A stretch of 64,000 bases of DNA from Alteribacter aurantiacus DSM 18675. GTDB taxonomy: Bacteria > Bacillota > Bacilli > Bacillales > Salisediminibacteriaceae. The notes under the pieces are model-generated. The model searched no databases, was not told the origin of the DNA, and saw only the letters and a list, made by a program, of their open reading frames with translations. The first letter of the stretch is position 1, and each line of letters begins with the position of its first letter. The stretch covers positions 513,241 to 577,240 of the forward strand of contig NZ_KE386942.1 of the NCBI RefSeq assembly GCF_000429705.1, read 5' to 3'. Made by a program: the position numbers and the translations under genes. This document shows, in pieces, positions 42,191-50,268 of this stretch.

Positions 42191-42694
42191 TTGGAAAACC
42201 GGAAGTTTGGGTCGAGAAACAGCATCACTTTAAAGAAGGGGGAGCCCAATTTTTGGTATGATGTAAGAAAAGATCATGGAGGTGTTTCTATAGGGCATGG
42301 AGGCACGGTTATTTGCTCGAATGCAACGTGCGGTTATCGCAGGGATTATTTTCTCGGTCATGGAATGATGCCGATCTATCCCCTTACGTCTCTCATCATG
42401 GAACTACATCCCAAAACACGGCCCGTAATAACAGGAGCCGTCAAAAATCGCCATGTACGCAACTACGAGCACAACCGTTGCCTGTTTCAATGCAAAAGTT
42501 GCGATCATGTCTTCACGAGGATGATGGTCAACATTGAGTTTTATGACGGAGAATCATTTGAATCACATAAGCGTTGTAGCCGTTGTAGAAAAGACCAGAC
42601 AGAAGAGGTCGGTGTGACAGAATTGGAGAATCGATTGTGCCCTAGGTGCAAAAATTCTCCTTTGATGATGAGTAATCACATTTTGTGGGATTAG
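42191..42694 (+). CDS. Zinc-ribbon protein of unknown function
   Basis: About 167 residues can be read from a TTG at 42191 that lacks a clear ribosome site, so the true start is uncertain. Several Cys pairs are visible: CSNATC, CKSC, CSRC and CPRC, giving two treble-clef or zinc-ribbon folds. The protein is basic and rich in His. It is divergent from the nuclease-RAMA gene with a 55-bp shared upstream region, which may hint at a joint role. No family is recognised. Confidence 0.55.
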   Translation: MENRKFGSRNSITLKKGEPNFWYDVRKDHGGVSIGHGGTVICSNATCGYRRDYFLGHGMMPIYPLTSLIMELHPKTRPVITGAVKNRHVRNYEHNRCLFQCKSCDHVFTRMMVNIEFYDGESFESHKRCSRCRKDQTEEVGVTELENRLCPRCKNSPLMMSNHILWD

Positions 42695-42770
42695 CAGATT
42701 GCTATAATAAAAGGCCCTGCTCATCAAAAAGAGCAAGGCCAGCACACCTTTATGCACAAAAGGCCTACTT

Positions 42771-42801
42771 ATTCGACATTATTCGGGGAGTGACAGGCAC
42801 C
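42771..42801. repeat. GGTGCCTGTCAC dispersed repeat (minus orientation)
   Basis: On the minus strand GGTGCCTGTCACTCCCCGAA continues as TAATGTCGAAT. It matches the copy at 35737. A short hairpin at 42711-42740 (GGCC...GGCC) lies between it and the zinc-ribbon gene. Confidence 0.6.
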
Positions 42802-42802
42802 G

Positions 42803-43306
42803 CTACTCCGGTTTCGTAAACGTTCTCTTGCCAAGCTCATTTTCTAACATGTAAAAAGCATTGCTGTCCGCTTCTACTCTTTTGATTTTCTGAATGATTG
42901 CATCAAAGCTGGCTTCTTCTTCAACCTGTTCTTCAATGAACCAGTTCAAAAACGTCATCGTCGCATGCTCACGCTCATCCAAAGCTTTGTCGGCTAATGC
43001 GTAAATCCTCCGAGTAACTGCTTTTTCATGTGCAAGGGATTTTTCAAACGCATCCAACAAAGACGAAAACTCCCCGCTCGGAGCCTCGATTTGTCCAATG
43101 TTTGCCCTCTGACCGAGATCGATAATGAACTGATAAAATTTCATAGCATGAAATCGTTCTTCCTCTGACTGCGCCAAAAAGAACGAGGCAAAACCATCGA
43201 GATTTTCGTTGGAGCAATAAGCGGCAGCAGCCAAGTAGGCATGTGCCGAATAAAATTCATAGTTCATCTGATCGTTTAACATACGCACCAGTTCTTTGCT
43301 GATCAC
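42803..43306 (-). CDS. ftnA: Ferritin
   Basis: This 167-residue four-helix iron-storage protein shows the ferroxidase ligands in NYEFYSAH (Glu about 17), EEERFHAMK (Glu and His about 50-53) and the later FIEEQVEEE segment (about 130). It oxidises Fe2+ and stores it as ferric mineral in a 24-mer shell. No Dps-like interface is seen. It is monocistronic, starting at the ATG 43304-43306. Confidence 0.93.
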   Translation of the reverse strand: MISKELVRMLNDQMNYEFYSAHAYLAAAAYCSNENLDGFASFFLAQSEEERFHAMKFYQFIIDLGQRANIGQIEAPSGEFSSLLDAFEKSLAHEKAVTRRIYALADKALDEREHATMTFLNWFIEEQVEEEASFDAIIQKIKRVEADSNAFYMLENELGKRTFTKPE

Positions 43307-43407
43307 CTTAACCCTCTCCTTTATAAGACTTATAGTCGTTCCACTTACACAATACTACTCACCACTATATTCAACACCCATGCCCGTCAATCCTTTTGAC
43401 AAACCAG

Positions 43408-43450
43408 TGACGGTTCTTTCATTTCCTTACAGAAAAAAGACATGTGGGGA
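43408..43450. repeat. Degenerate GACGGTTCTTTC repeat, copy 7
   Basis: GTGACGGTTCTTTCATTTCC is followed by a decayed partner arm and GTGGGG. The gap 43307-43708 also holds a possible 24-residue ORF but nothing else clear. Confidence 0.45.
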
Positions 43451-43585
43451 AGGAAACCTACTTAAATCCCCTCTCACTGAGTGGCAAGCACACATTAGCC
43501 CTCATTTCGCTACACCTTCTCCGGTAAAGAAATAAACAACTCCCACATCCAAAAGGAACGGATTTGCGACGGTTAAAACCGTACT

Positions 43586-43660
43586 CTACATCAAACCACC
43601 AGAGATAAAATAAATGAGCGGTAAAGGAATGAGCATAACAGCGAGAGTGGCGCTCACCAT
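43586..43660 (-). CDS. Possible 24-residue membrane peptide
   Basis: An ATG at 43658-43660 opens MVSATLAVMLIPLPLIYFIS and a short tail, a single hydrophobic helix. AAGGAGG lies upstream but too far (about 24 bases) for normal initiation. It follows the M14 peptidase gene on the same strand. Expression is uncertain. Confidence 0.25.
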   Translation of the reverse strand: MVSATLAVMLIPLPLIYFISGGLM

Positions 43661-43708
43661 AGCTTTTATAAAGACACAGCCCCCTCCTTAGGTCGTTCCT
43701 TTGAAAAA

Positions 43709-44863
43709 CTACGTACTCGGAAAGGTTCCTGAAGCGCCAGGTACCTCTCGCAGCTGAATACGTTCACTTGCTAATACCGCATTTAACCCTTTCCTTCCTT
43801 TCTCGATCACCAGCTCTTGCCATTCTTCTCTCTCAGGATAGAATAATTTAGTAAAATCTCGTTGAACGTCTTCAATGTCCCCCTTTTTAGTAGCACCCTT
43901 AAAATATAACTGGTTTTCATTGATCATGGTTTTGGTACAAAAGATGAAATCATCGCGAGTTTCTCCGATCGTACCGAACTCAAATAAACATACAAAGATT
44001 TTCTTCTCAGGGTATTTTTCCTGTACTGCTTTCTGAAGGAAAAGATTTGAATCACCGTACATCTCAGGCGATTTCATGACCTGGTCATAGGAAAGTTCTT
44101 CGCGGAGTGTATGTTCACTTCGCCCGTCTGCTTTCGTAAAGATCAATGACAGATCATCTTTTGGTCCGCCTCCGGAATGAATATCCATATGTACGAGATG
44201 ATCATAGTTTTTGCCCCAGTTTACGTATCTGTTCTTTAACTCTCTCGCTGGTTCGTCGTATTCATTTCCTCCATAAAAAACGCCTGTCTTAAATTTATAC
44301 TGCCCTGAAGGTGTGTCTTTTAACGATGCAAGTTCTTCAGTGGTGAAGGCTTCTTTTAAACGGAAGTACAACTTCTCCTTTTGTTTATGTAAATCCTCGA
44401 TCGGGCCAGAAGGAATAAATACGTTCTTTTTTCGGACAAACTCCTCATTTACAGTACCTGTTATCTTTTCCCAGTCTTTAATGTAATTTCGATTTAAATC
44501 GATGTTGTTTTCTGTCACTCTCCTGAAATGCCTCATTCCCCAAGGATTCACGGCGTGAACGAGCCTCAATCCTGTGGTTTCAGGATTAATGCTCGGCAGA
44601 TACTCTTCAATAAAAAGCTGTAACAGAGCGCTGCCAGTAAACCCTTCAATCCCGTGTTCCCCTGCAGTTATAATAAGGAGATCCTTTTTTTCTTCTGATG
44701 CATCAGCGGTGAGAATATCGGTCGTATTATCTTCTTCCTCACTCCCAATATGGTAGGTCTCAAGCCTCACATTCGGCCAGTATTTCTTTACTTCTTTCAA
44801 TTGATTCCGAAACCCTGCCCGCGATTCTTCGTACGTTTTGCTAAAAAAACGGTTCCTGGGCAT
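43709..44863 (-). CDS. M14-like metallopeptidase, DUF2817 family
   Basis: This 384-residue cytoplasmic protein has zinc ligands in GEHGIEG (His and Glu about residues 68-71) and in HMDIHSGGG (about 222). The substrate-binding segment NPWGMRHFRRVTENNIDLNR (about 106-125) resembles the NPDG...NRN motif of carboxypeptidases and succinylglutamate desuccinylase. DUF2817 proteins are M14-fold hydrolases with unknown substrates. It starts at the ATG 44861-44863. Confidence 0.85.
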   Translation of the reverse strand: MPRNRFFSKTYEESRAGFRNQLKEVKKYWPNVRLETYHIGSEEEDNTTDILTADASEEKKDLLIITAGEHGIEGFTGSALLQLFIEEYLPSINPETTGLRLVHAVNPWGMRHFRRVTENNIDLNRNYIKDWEKITGTVNEEFVRKKNVFIPSGPIEDLHKQKEKLYFRLKEAFTTEELASLKDTPSGQYKFKTGVFYGGNEYDEPARELKNRYVNWGKNYDHLVHMDIHSGGGPKDDLSLIFTKADGRSEHTLREELSYDQVMKSPEMYGDSNLFLQKAVQEKYPEKKIFVCLFEFGTIGETRDDFIFCTKTMINENQLYFKGATKKGDIEDVQRDFTKLFYPEREEWQELVIEKGRKGLNAVLASERIQLREVPGASGTFPST

Positions 44864-45005
44864 TCCAAAACCTCCCTGTTCAGTCTAGTTAAAGGAGCTA
44901 TTTCACATTCTTTGGTCCACTAAACATGCTAAGACGATTCTGCAGCTTCCTAACTGAGGGATGTGGGAACGGGCTTTTTTACTTAAAATGGTATGCACCA
45001 ACACT

Positions 45006-45038
45006 AAGATCCCCCTCATTATTCATAAGGGGGGTCTT
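45006..45038. terminator. Hairpin, possible bidirectional terminator
   Basis: AAGATCCCCCT and AGGGGGGTCTT form the stem. It overlaps the end of the short ORF fragment at 45019-45198. Confidence 0.5.
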
Positions 45039-45198
45039 GAGTACTTATCGTTTCGTTCGCGGTTGAATATAAAGCACTCACATCTCCTAAAGTAAGGCGT
45101 TTGTATCGTTCTCTATCGGTGCGAGATGGCAGGATTGTGATGAGGTCGAGAGGACAGGCACGTTCGTTAACGACATCGTAAATCTTATCATTTAGCAT
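45019..45198 (-). pseudogene. Unrecognised ORF fragment
   Basis: An ATG at 45196-45198 opens a 59-residue frame (MLNDKIYDVVNERACPLDLI and on) that reads like real protein. The frame stays open upstream with KKLYIPNHHH but has no start or ribosome site there. It may be the C-terminal remains of a larger gene. The stretch 44864-45018 shows nothing further. Confidence 0.35.
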
Positions 45199-45277
45199 CC
45201 GGTGATGATGATTTGGAATGTATAACTTTTTATGAGGTGTGGATGAGCGTTATTGCTGAGACTTTCGTGGTCGAGGT

Positions 45278-45607
45278 TTAACCAAAATACACTTCTACTT
45301 TACCTTCTTTTTTGGCTGTAGATAAACAGTTTTGTAGGAAGTCTGATGTTTGTTTTTTATCCCAAACTAAAAAGTCATTCGGCAGCGGTATCTCACCTTT
45401 CTTGCAAAGAACATTAAATGCGCTCAAAGCGTTTTCTAACTCCTGCTTCGTAAAAGTAGATCTCTCACCTGTTCCACTGACTCCGGCATAGTAACGATCC
45501 GCATCAAGAACTCTGTACAAAATCGTGGAATTGTGATTACCATAACTAAAACGAGCATAGGCAACCTCTTTACCCGCTTTATTAAATCCAGAAATATCGT
45601 GCCCCAT
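45278..45607 (-). CDS. Conserved hypothetical protein (MGHDISGF...)
   Basis: The ATG at 45605-45607, after AAGGAGG, gives 109 residues. The N-terminus MGHDISGFNKAGKEVAYARF and the later YYAGVSGTGE motif recur in small unnamed proteins of bacilli. The sequence suggests a compact soluble domain without membrane segments. The function is unknown. Confidence 0.65.
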   Translation of the reverse strand: MGHDISGFNKAGKEVAYARFSYGNHNSTILYRVLDADRYYAGVSGTGERSTFTKQELENALSAFNVLCKKGEIPLPNDFLVWDKKQTSDFLQNCLSTAKKEGKVEVYFG

Positions 45608-45960
45608 TAACATCCTCCTTAAAATGAATAGTACTTACATTTAGATACATAAAAAAGACTCGAATCATTACATCATTACCACACCCTTTCAGGCATATCG
45701 TTGATTTCATTTAGGAGGTTTATAGAATAAGGAAGGTTTGTGAAGTGTCAGATAGGTGGTTTTGCAGTAGGTGGTACTCTTGTGGAATAGGAAAGATAGA
45801 GATCGTGCGGAGTGTTCTATTTAACTATCACATAAGACATTCGGCATGTCAATATTTAACTTATTTGGATATTTAATCAGTCTGGTGGGTGAAAAAGAAG
45901 CTTCCCACACGTTTAGTAAACGCATGAAAAGCCTCTGTTTGTTTCATCACTTTGATTGCT
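45608..45960. other. Intergenic stretch without recognised gene
   Basis: About 350 AT-rich bases lie between two small hypothetical genes. I see no ORF with a ribosome site, no clear terminator and no repeat of the families found elsewhere. Confidence 0.5.
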
Positions 45961-46197
45961 CTATTGATTACAACTACACTCATATTCTTTAAATGAATAC
46001 TCTTTGTACAATCGAAACTCTTTAAAATCACTTGTCTCTGATTCATAAACCCTCACAACCGGAGCAACATCCTTTTTTGCACATTCCTTTACCTGCTTTT
46101 CAAGATCAGCAGCGTCGATGGGATAGTGGTTCATGTCTTCAAAAAGATTATTGTGTTCACAAACGTCATACGTCACTGCAAGATAATTGCGTGCCAT
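45961..46197 (-). CDS. Small hypothetical protein
   Basis: This is a 78-residue acidic protein starting MARNYLAVTYDVCEHNN at the ATG 46195-46197, preceded by GGTGGGAC. It has five Cys residues, two in the C-terminal ECSC. No family is recognised. It is monocistronic. Confidence 0.5.
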   Translation of the reverse strand: MARNYLAVTYDVCEHNNLFEDMNHYPIDAADLEKQVKECAKKDVAPVVRVYESETSDFKEFRLYKEYSFKEYECSCNQ

Positions 46198-46569
46198 TGT
46201 CCCACCTCAATTTAACTATTTTATAACTGTATTATAATGTAATCTTTCATTTCTTTACATTGCTTTGTTAGTGTCCTCTTCAATGGATTTATACCTCCCT
46301 GAAGCAAGATGATTCCAATTCAATCCTCCTTCCCAAAAATGCTTCAAAGTGATCCAAAATCCCCTTATCAGAATGTTTATTCTGCCTCTCACCAATCATG
46401 ATTCAATTCAACTTATCAATCCCATTGTTTTTTAGGCTAAATCAAGTTTGAAATTGGTAACTTAAAGGAAATGCCTTTAGTGCATTAAAAACTTGACTAG
46501 GATTGTTAAGAGGACTCTTTTCCCCCTACATATATTCATTCGCGTTAGTTTTATATGCAAAATCAAAGA
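46198..46569. other. Intergenic stretch before the EamA-type gene
   Basis: About 370 AT-rich bases show no ORF. A TTGACT (46493-46498) could be a -35 box, but no good -10 lies at the right distance. Confidence 0.4.
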
Positions 46570-46588
46570 TACGTACAAATACGTACAT
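46570..46588. promoter_or_regulatory. Direct repeat ATACGTAC before the EamA-type gene
   Basis: ATACGTAC is repeated with two bases between the copies, ten bases before the AGGAGG ribosome site. Each copy is itself near-palindromic (TACGTA), so a regulator may bind here and control translation or transcription of the exporter gene. Confidence 0.4.
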
Positions 46589-46601
46589 TTAGGAGGCACA
46601 T

Positions 46602-47471
46602 ATGAGGTTTGCAGGTGTAGGATTAGTGATGCTAGCCGCGATATGCTGGGGCATTAGTGGTGGGATAGGCGATATTTTAATGGACAAGGGCTGGGATCCG
46701 ATTGTAATCTCCTTTTACCGAGGAGCTATTGCTTTCATTTTCTTTTTTGCTTGGTTCATCTTTCGCTATAAACAAAATTGGATCTCCTCGACTCGTTTTT
46801 ACATCTGGTCTCTATTAGCTGGTGTTGGCGTTGCAGGAAATTTCACGTTTTATTTTCTCAGTATCGAAGCCGCAAGCATTGCGGTTGCTGCTACTTTAAT
46901 GTATACCGCACCTGTCTTCGTCCTTTTAATCTCTTTTTTATTCGGAATCGAGCGTTCAACGTTGTTTAAATGGGGTTGCATCGCCGGTGTCATTATGGGG
47001 ATTGTCCTCCTTACAGGGGCATACAATCCCGATGAGGTGTCAGTGAGTTTGCTAGGGGCGGCAATGGGTCTTGCTGCTGGTCTTTTCTATGCCCTATTTA
47101 TTTTCGGGTTTAAAAATGCCTCTGCGATCGGAAAACCGCAAACCATTTTAACCATCGCCTTCTTTTCATTTTGCGTTATCCTTTTTCTTGTTGCAGATAC
47201 TGAAGAAACCCTTCGTGTAGTGACGTCAAGCGACATAGGATGGTTTCTTCTATTAGGAATCGTGGGCGCTGGAATTTCATTTATCTTTTATGTAATCGGC
47301 ATTCGGCGGACAACCCCGACAAATGCTTCCATGGTCGCGATGGTAGAGCCGGTGACAGCTTCATTATTTGGCGTTCTGCTTCTTGGAGATCATTTGAACC
47401 TTATTCAAGTTCTTGGAATGGTCATTATTCTACTTACCATTACCGTACTTAGTGTGAAGCAGGCTGAGTGA
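46602..47471 (+). CDS. EamA/DMT-family transporter
   Basis: This 289-residue protein has ten hydrophobic helices arranged as two EamA repeats (residues 5-135 and 150-285). The first shows WGISGGIGDILMDKGWDP and the second ends with EPVTASLFGVLLLGDHLN, the standard EamA finish. DMT carriers export amino acids, metabolites or drugs; the substrate is unknown. It starts at an ATG after AGGAGGCACAT. Confidence 0.92.
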   Translation: MRFAGVGLVMLAAICWGISGGIGDILMDKGWDPIVISFYRGAIAFIFFFAWFIFRYKQNWISSTRFYIWSLLAGVGVAGNFTFYFLSIEAASIAVAATLMYTAPVFVLLISFLFGIERSTLFKWGCIAGVIMGIVLLTGAYNPDEVSVSLLGAAMGLAAGLFYALFIFGFKNASAIGKPQTILTIAFFSFCVILFLVADTEETLRVVTSSDIGWFLLLGIVGAGISFIFYVIGIRRTTPTNASMVAMVEPVTASLFGVLLLGDHLNLIQVLGMVIILLTITVLSVKQAE

Positions 47472-47482
47472 GGATTTATTTA

Positions 47483-47531
47483 TGGGGACGGTTCTTTCAC
47501 TTCCTAATATGAAGTGAAAGAACCGTCCCCA
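47483..47531. repeat. GGGGACGGTTCTTTCACTTC hairpin, copy 8 (perfect)
   Basis: Two perfect 21-base arms beginning TGGGGACGGTTC and ending GAACCGTCCCCA enclose CTAATAT. It follows the EamA-type gene and probably serves as terminator. Confidence 0.9.
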
Positions 47532-47536
47532 CTTTG

Positions 47537-47722
47537 TTAAAATCTGATCTCCTTACTGCCGACGTTAATGATAATTTCGTTTCCCATATCTTTCTCTCGT
47601 GTGTTTTTTTTAGTAAAAAGGATAGCTCGGTCCCAAATAACATCATATGGTGCTGGCCCCACTAGAGATTCTTTATCTACATATAACCTGAAGATCACAT
47701 AAGCTTCCTCGTTGTTGTCCAC
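47537..47722 (-). pseudogene. C-terminal remnant of an unknown protein
   Basis: A 61-residue frame from a GTG reads MDNNEEAYVIFRLYVDKE. The same frame stays open upstream to 47821 with no ribosome site or start, so this looks like the tail of a longer, lost gene. It may instead be a small gene with an unusual start. No family is recognised. Confidence 0.35.
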
Positions 47723-47782
47723 CCCATACGCCGTTCGGGTTGCCTGTACTGTAAGGGATAATAATAAATTCCTTTTTTCTTT

Positions 47783-48058
47783 AACCCTAGTGAGCTTACT
47801 CAGCCAATTGACGGCGTTTCGCTAGAGGAACAACAAAGTGATGATACAAGCATGTATGAGCACTATAAGAGGTTAATTTAAATTAGAAAAGAACACCCAA
47901 TGCTATTTACGAGGGACTTTGAAACCATTGGTACTGAATTTGGTACTTTGGCTATACGCTTCAATGATTGGAGAGCGCCAGATGGGAAACCGTATCTATT
48001 TATTTTCAGAAGATAACCACACAGAAACCATTAAAATTGAAAGCTGGGCTGATCAATA
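47783..48058 (+). pseudogene. Decayed plus-strand gene fragment
   Basis: The reading NPSELTQPIDGVSLEEQQ runs into a stop near 47880, then continues in frame as RKEHPMLFTRDFETIGTEFG and KPYLFIFR. A one-base shift then gives DNHTETIKIESWADQ and a stop at 48058. One in-frame stop, one frameshift and no start show a broken gene. The family is not recognised. Confidence 0.45.
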
Positions 48059-48063
48059 AGATA

Positions 48064-48102
48064 AAAAGAAGGCTTGGATCTAATCAATCCGAGCCTTCTT
48101 TC
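48064..48102. terminator. Terminator after the decayed gene fragment
   Basis: AAGAAGGCTTGGAT and ATCCGAGCCTTCTT form an imperfect stem, with a T-containing tail. Confidence 0.6.
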
Positions 48103-48245
48103 ATACTACTCATACATCAGCAAACCTCTTAAGTTTTCATTTACTCAGTTGCAGAAAATTTAAATTGTATAACCTTAAAGGAATTATAAGGTAATTAATG
48201 ATGTTTAGCTATATTGTAATACTGCTACTGAGTAGTTATCCTCTT

Positions 48246-48534
48246 TTACCCCTTAACGCACGCTCTGAAAAAGTCCGTTTTTCCACTACCTTTATTCACT
48301 TCATATAAAGCTTCAAGTGCTTGTACTGCGGTTGGGAATTGTTCAAATGGAACACGCACTTGTATATCTAAATCACCTTTTGTAAGGCTATTAGGTATAG
48401 TGGTACTACCAACATGTTGAATATCTGCAAATGGTAAATGTTTGGATATTCTTTTTTGGTGTATGAAGAATGGCATCATTTACCTCTTCAAAACAAAGAT
48501 TACTTTCTATGAAATGAACTTTTTCCACTATCAT
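48246..48534 (-). pseudogene. Frameshifted and truncated GrpB-family gene
   Basis: The first part (from ATG 48532-48534, after GGAGG) reads MIVEKVHFIESNLCFEEVND. A frameshift near 48475 leads to KRISKHLPFADIQHVGSTT and then LTKGDLDIQVRVPF, the GrpB/UPF0157 core. The usual C-terminal half of about 90 residues is missing. An intact member of the same family is at 53776-54321. Confidence 0.65.
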
Positions 48535-48650
48535 CAACCTCCAGTTCTATTATCCAACCTTATTTGGTAGCTTTAATACACCGCTTTAATCTCCCACCCA
48601 GGATATATGAGCAGTGGGCAGCTTGAATCCCACCTGATATTTAGAATAAA

Positions 48651-48682
48651 AAAAGGCTAAAACGGCGAGGTTTTAACCTTTT
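48651..48682 (-). terminator. Terminator after the peptide gene
   Basis: On the minus strand AAGGTTAAAAC and GTTTTAGCCTT form a stem followed by TTTTTATT. It ends the regulator-peptide transcript. Confidence 0.8.
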
Positions 48683-48692
48683 GCACTTATAT

Positions 48693-48839
48693 TTATCTTG
48701 GATCAGGATGCTCTTCCCTTGGCTCCGGGTGTTCTTCCCTTGGTTCTGGATGTTCTTCCGCTGCCTCTACCTGAGTCATGGAAACCTGACAAAACGTAAT
48801 AACAATTGCCCCACATAAGATCATTTTAAATGTTTTCAA
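48693..48839 (-). CDS. Exported repeat-bearing signal peptide precursor (Phr-like)
   Basis: This 48-residue ORF opens with TTG (48837-48839) overlapping the TGA stop of the regulator gene (TTGA), as in rap-phr pairs. Lys3 and Lys5 precede a hydrophobic core (MILCGAIVITF) that looks like a secretion signal, and a cleavage region QVEAA follows at about residues 23-27. The C-terminus is the heptad EEHPEPR twice, then EEHPDPR. This is the layout of a quorum-sensing pro-peptide that releases short peptides after export, here with the signal in three copies. An internal ATG at codon 6 is an alternative start. A terminator follows. The role is inferred from layout. Confidence 0.7.
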   Translation of the reverse strand: MKTFKMILCGAIVITFCQVSMTQVEAAEEHPEPREEHPEPREEHPDPR

Positions 48840-50107
48840 TCTACTTCTTCTCTCTCTAGTAGCGTTACAAGTTTCTTAAGATACTCATTGGCTTTTTTAT
48901 ATTTGTTTTGGTCTTCGTATACACCACTGATTAATGCATACGCTTCTTTTAATGTTTGAAAATCCCCATTTTCATAGAGATAAGGGATAACTTTACTCTC
49001 TATAAATTGTAGATCCTGATCTTTAACTTCTCCGCCATTGTTTAAACGAAGAATAAATAATTTGTAATACATCCCGACGTTCTTCTCCACAGATAAACCT
49101 AACCCTTGTTCTAATTGTTTATCTGCTTCAATAGCACTTTGTACATTTAAATATTCTTTTGCCAAATAATAAATAGTATTCACATAAGATTGATCTTCTT
49201 TATCTTTGTATTTAAGACTCTCTTTATAATAATGAATAGCCTTATTGTGATCCTTTAGCTTGGAATGTGTGTACGCCACATTGTGATAAATACTGGAAAG
49301 TAACCGGTAATCCTTATAATTTAACGCTAATCGACCAATATGATCATATAAATCCAGTGCTTCTTGGTATTTTTTCACTCTCGTATAATTAATTCCTAGT
49401 ATGATATGAATATCAATAACCCGTTTGTAATTGAATATCTGTTGAAAATAGCCAACCGCCTTCTCTGAAAAGAAAATCGCTAAACGTACTTTTTTTAGCC
49501 TGCTGTAACATAAGGCTAAAAAATAATAGACGCTCTCATCTTTGAGTGAGTAATCTTGTAAGATCTCATAAGCTTTCTCAAATTCTCGAAGGGAATCATT
49601 TAATGAACTTTGTTGAATAAGGTAAATACCCTGAAAATAGTGGAAATAAAATAATTGATCCGTGTCAAATGTCTTTTTGTATTTTTTCAGATTCTCTACA
49701 CATTCATACGCCCTTGGATCTTTAGTAAAAAGGTAATACCTTAAGGACAACAATCTGATATAAATATGTAGTTCCGTGTCCATAATTACGGATTCATAGC
49801 TAAATACTTTTTGAAAATACCTCTCTGCCTCTTCTACATTCATATCATTTATAGCGTTATATAGATGGTTACAGTCTTGTTTAAATTGACTGGTCAGTTC
49901 CTCGATGTTATAAAGATCGACCCCAATCCGTTCTAGCAATAATCCAGTAATTTCTTCACTCCCTTCCAATTTGTTGTTCTCCAGCTTACTTAGATAAGTA
50001 ATTGAACAAATACCAGACACAAGCTCTTCTTGAGTAAGGCCTTTTTCGATTCTTTTTTGTAATACAAACTTCCCTATGTTTAGAGGCTTTATCTTGTTTG
50101 CTATCAT
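48836..50107 (-). CDS. RRNPP-type peptide-responsive regulator (HTH + TPR)
   Basis: This 423-residue protein has an N-terminal Xre helix-turn-helix (GKFVLQKRIEKGLTQEEL, residues 12-29; a second part YLSKLENNKLEG). About nine tetratricopeptide helical pairs follow to the C-terminus, with repeats such as YYFLALCYSRLKKVRLAIFF and SIYHNVAYTHSKLKDHNKAI. This is the plan of PlcR, NprR, PrgX and related RRNPP sensors, which bind re-imported peptides in the TPR groove. The stop overlaps the peptide gene by four bases. It starts at the ATG 50105-50107 after GAGAGGTAAG. Targets are unknown. Confidence 0.88.
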   Translation of the reverse strand: MIANKIKPLNIGKFVLQKRIEKGLTQEELVSGICSITYLSKLENNKLEGSEEITGLLLERIGVDLYNIEELTSQFKQDCNHLYNAINDMNVEEAERYFQKVFSYESVIMDTELHIYIRLLSLRYYLFTKDPRAYECVENLKKYKKTFDTDQLFYFHYFQGIYLIQQSSLNDSLREFEKAYEILQDYSLKDESVYYFLALCYSRLKKVRLAIFFSEKAVGYFQQIFNYKRVIDIHIILGINYTRVKKYQEALDLYDHIGRLALNYKDYRLLSSIYHNVAYTHSKLKDHNKAIHYYKESLKYKDKEDQSYVNTIYYLAKEYLNVQSAIEADKQLEQGLGLSVEKNVGMYYKLFILRLNNGGEVKDQDLQFIESKVIPYLYENGDFQTLKEAYALISGVYEDQNKYKKANEYLKKLVTLLEREEVD

Positions 50108-50172
50108 TCTACCTTACCTCTCTTTTTTCCTAATTTTAACACATCCTTTTATATTTTATTGAGATAGAGTTA

Positions 50173-50190
50173 TACGTACTGAAGTAAGTA
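50173..50190. promoter_or_regulatory. Palindrome before the RRNPP gene, possible autoregulatory site
   Basis: TACGTACTGAAGTAAGTA is an 8-2-8 inverted repeat with one mismatch, about 65 bases upstream of the regulator start. It may be the binding site of the regulator's own HTH domain. Confidence 0.45.
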
Positions 50191-50191
50191 C

Positions 50192-50229
50192 AAAAAAGCT
50201 TGGATCGGAGGTGTTAATCCATGCTTTTT
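50192..50229. terminator. Terminator between the MFS pseudogene and the RRNPP gene
   Basis: AAAAAGCTTGGAT and ATCCATGCTTTTT form the stem. It separates the upstream transporter transcript from the regulator transcript. Confidence 0.7.
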
Positions 50230-50268
50230 ACAAAGGAAGGGGATAGACTTTAAATTCCCTAAACCTAA

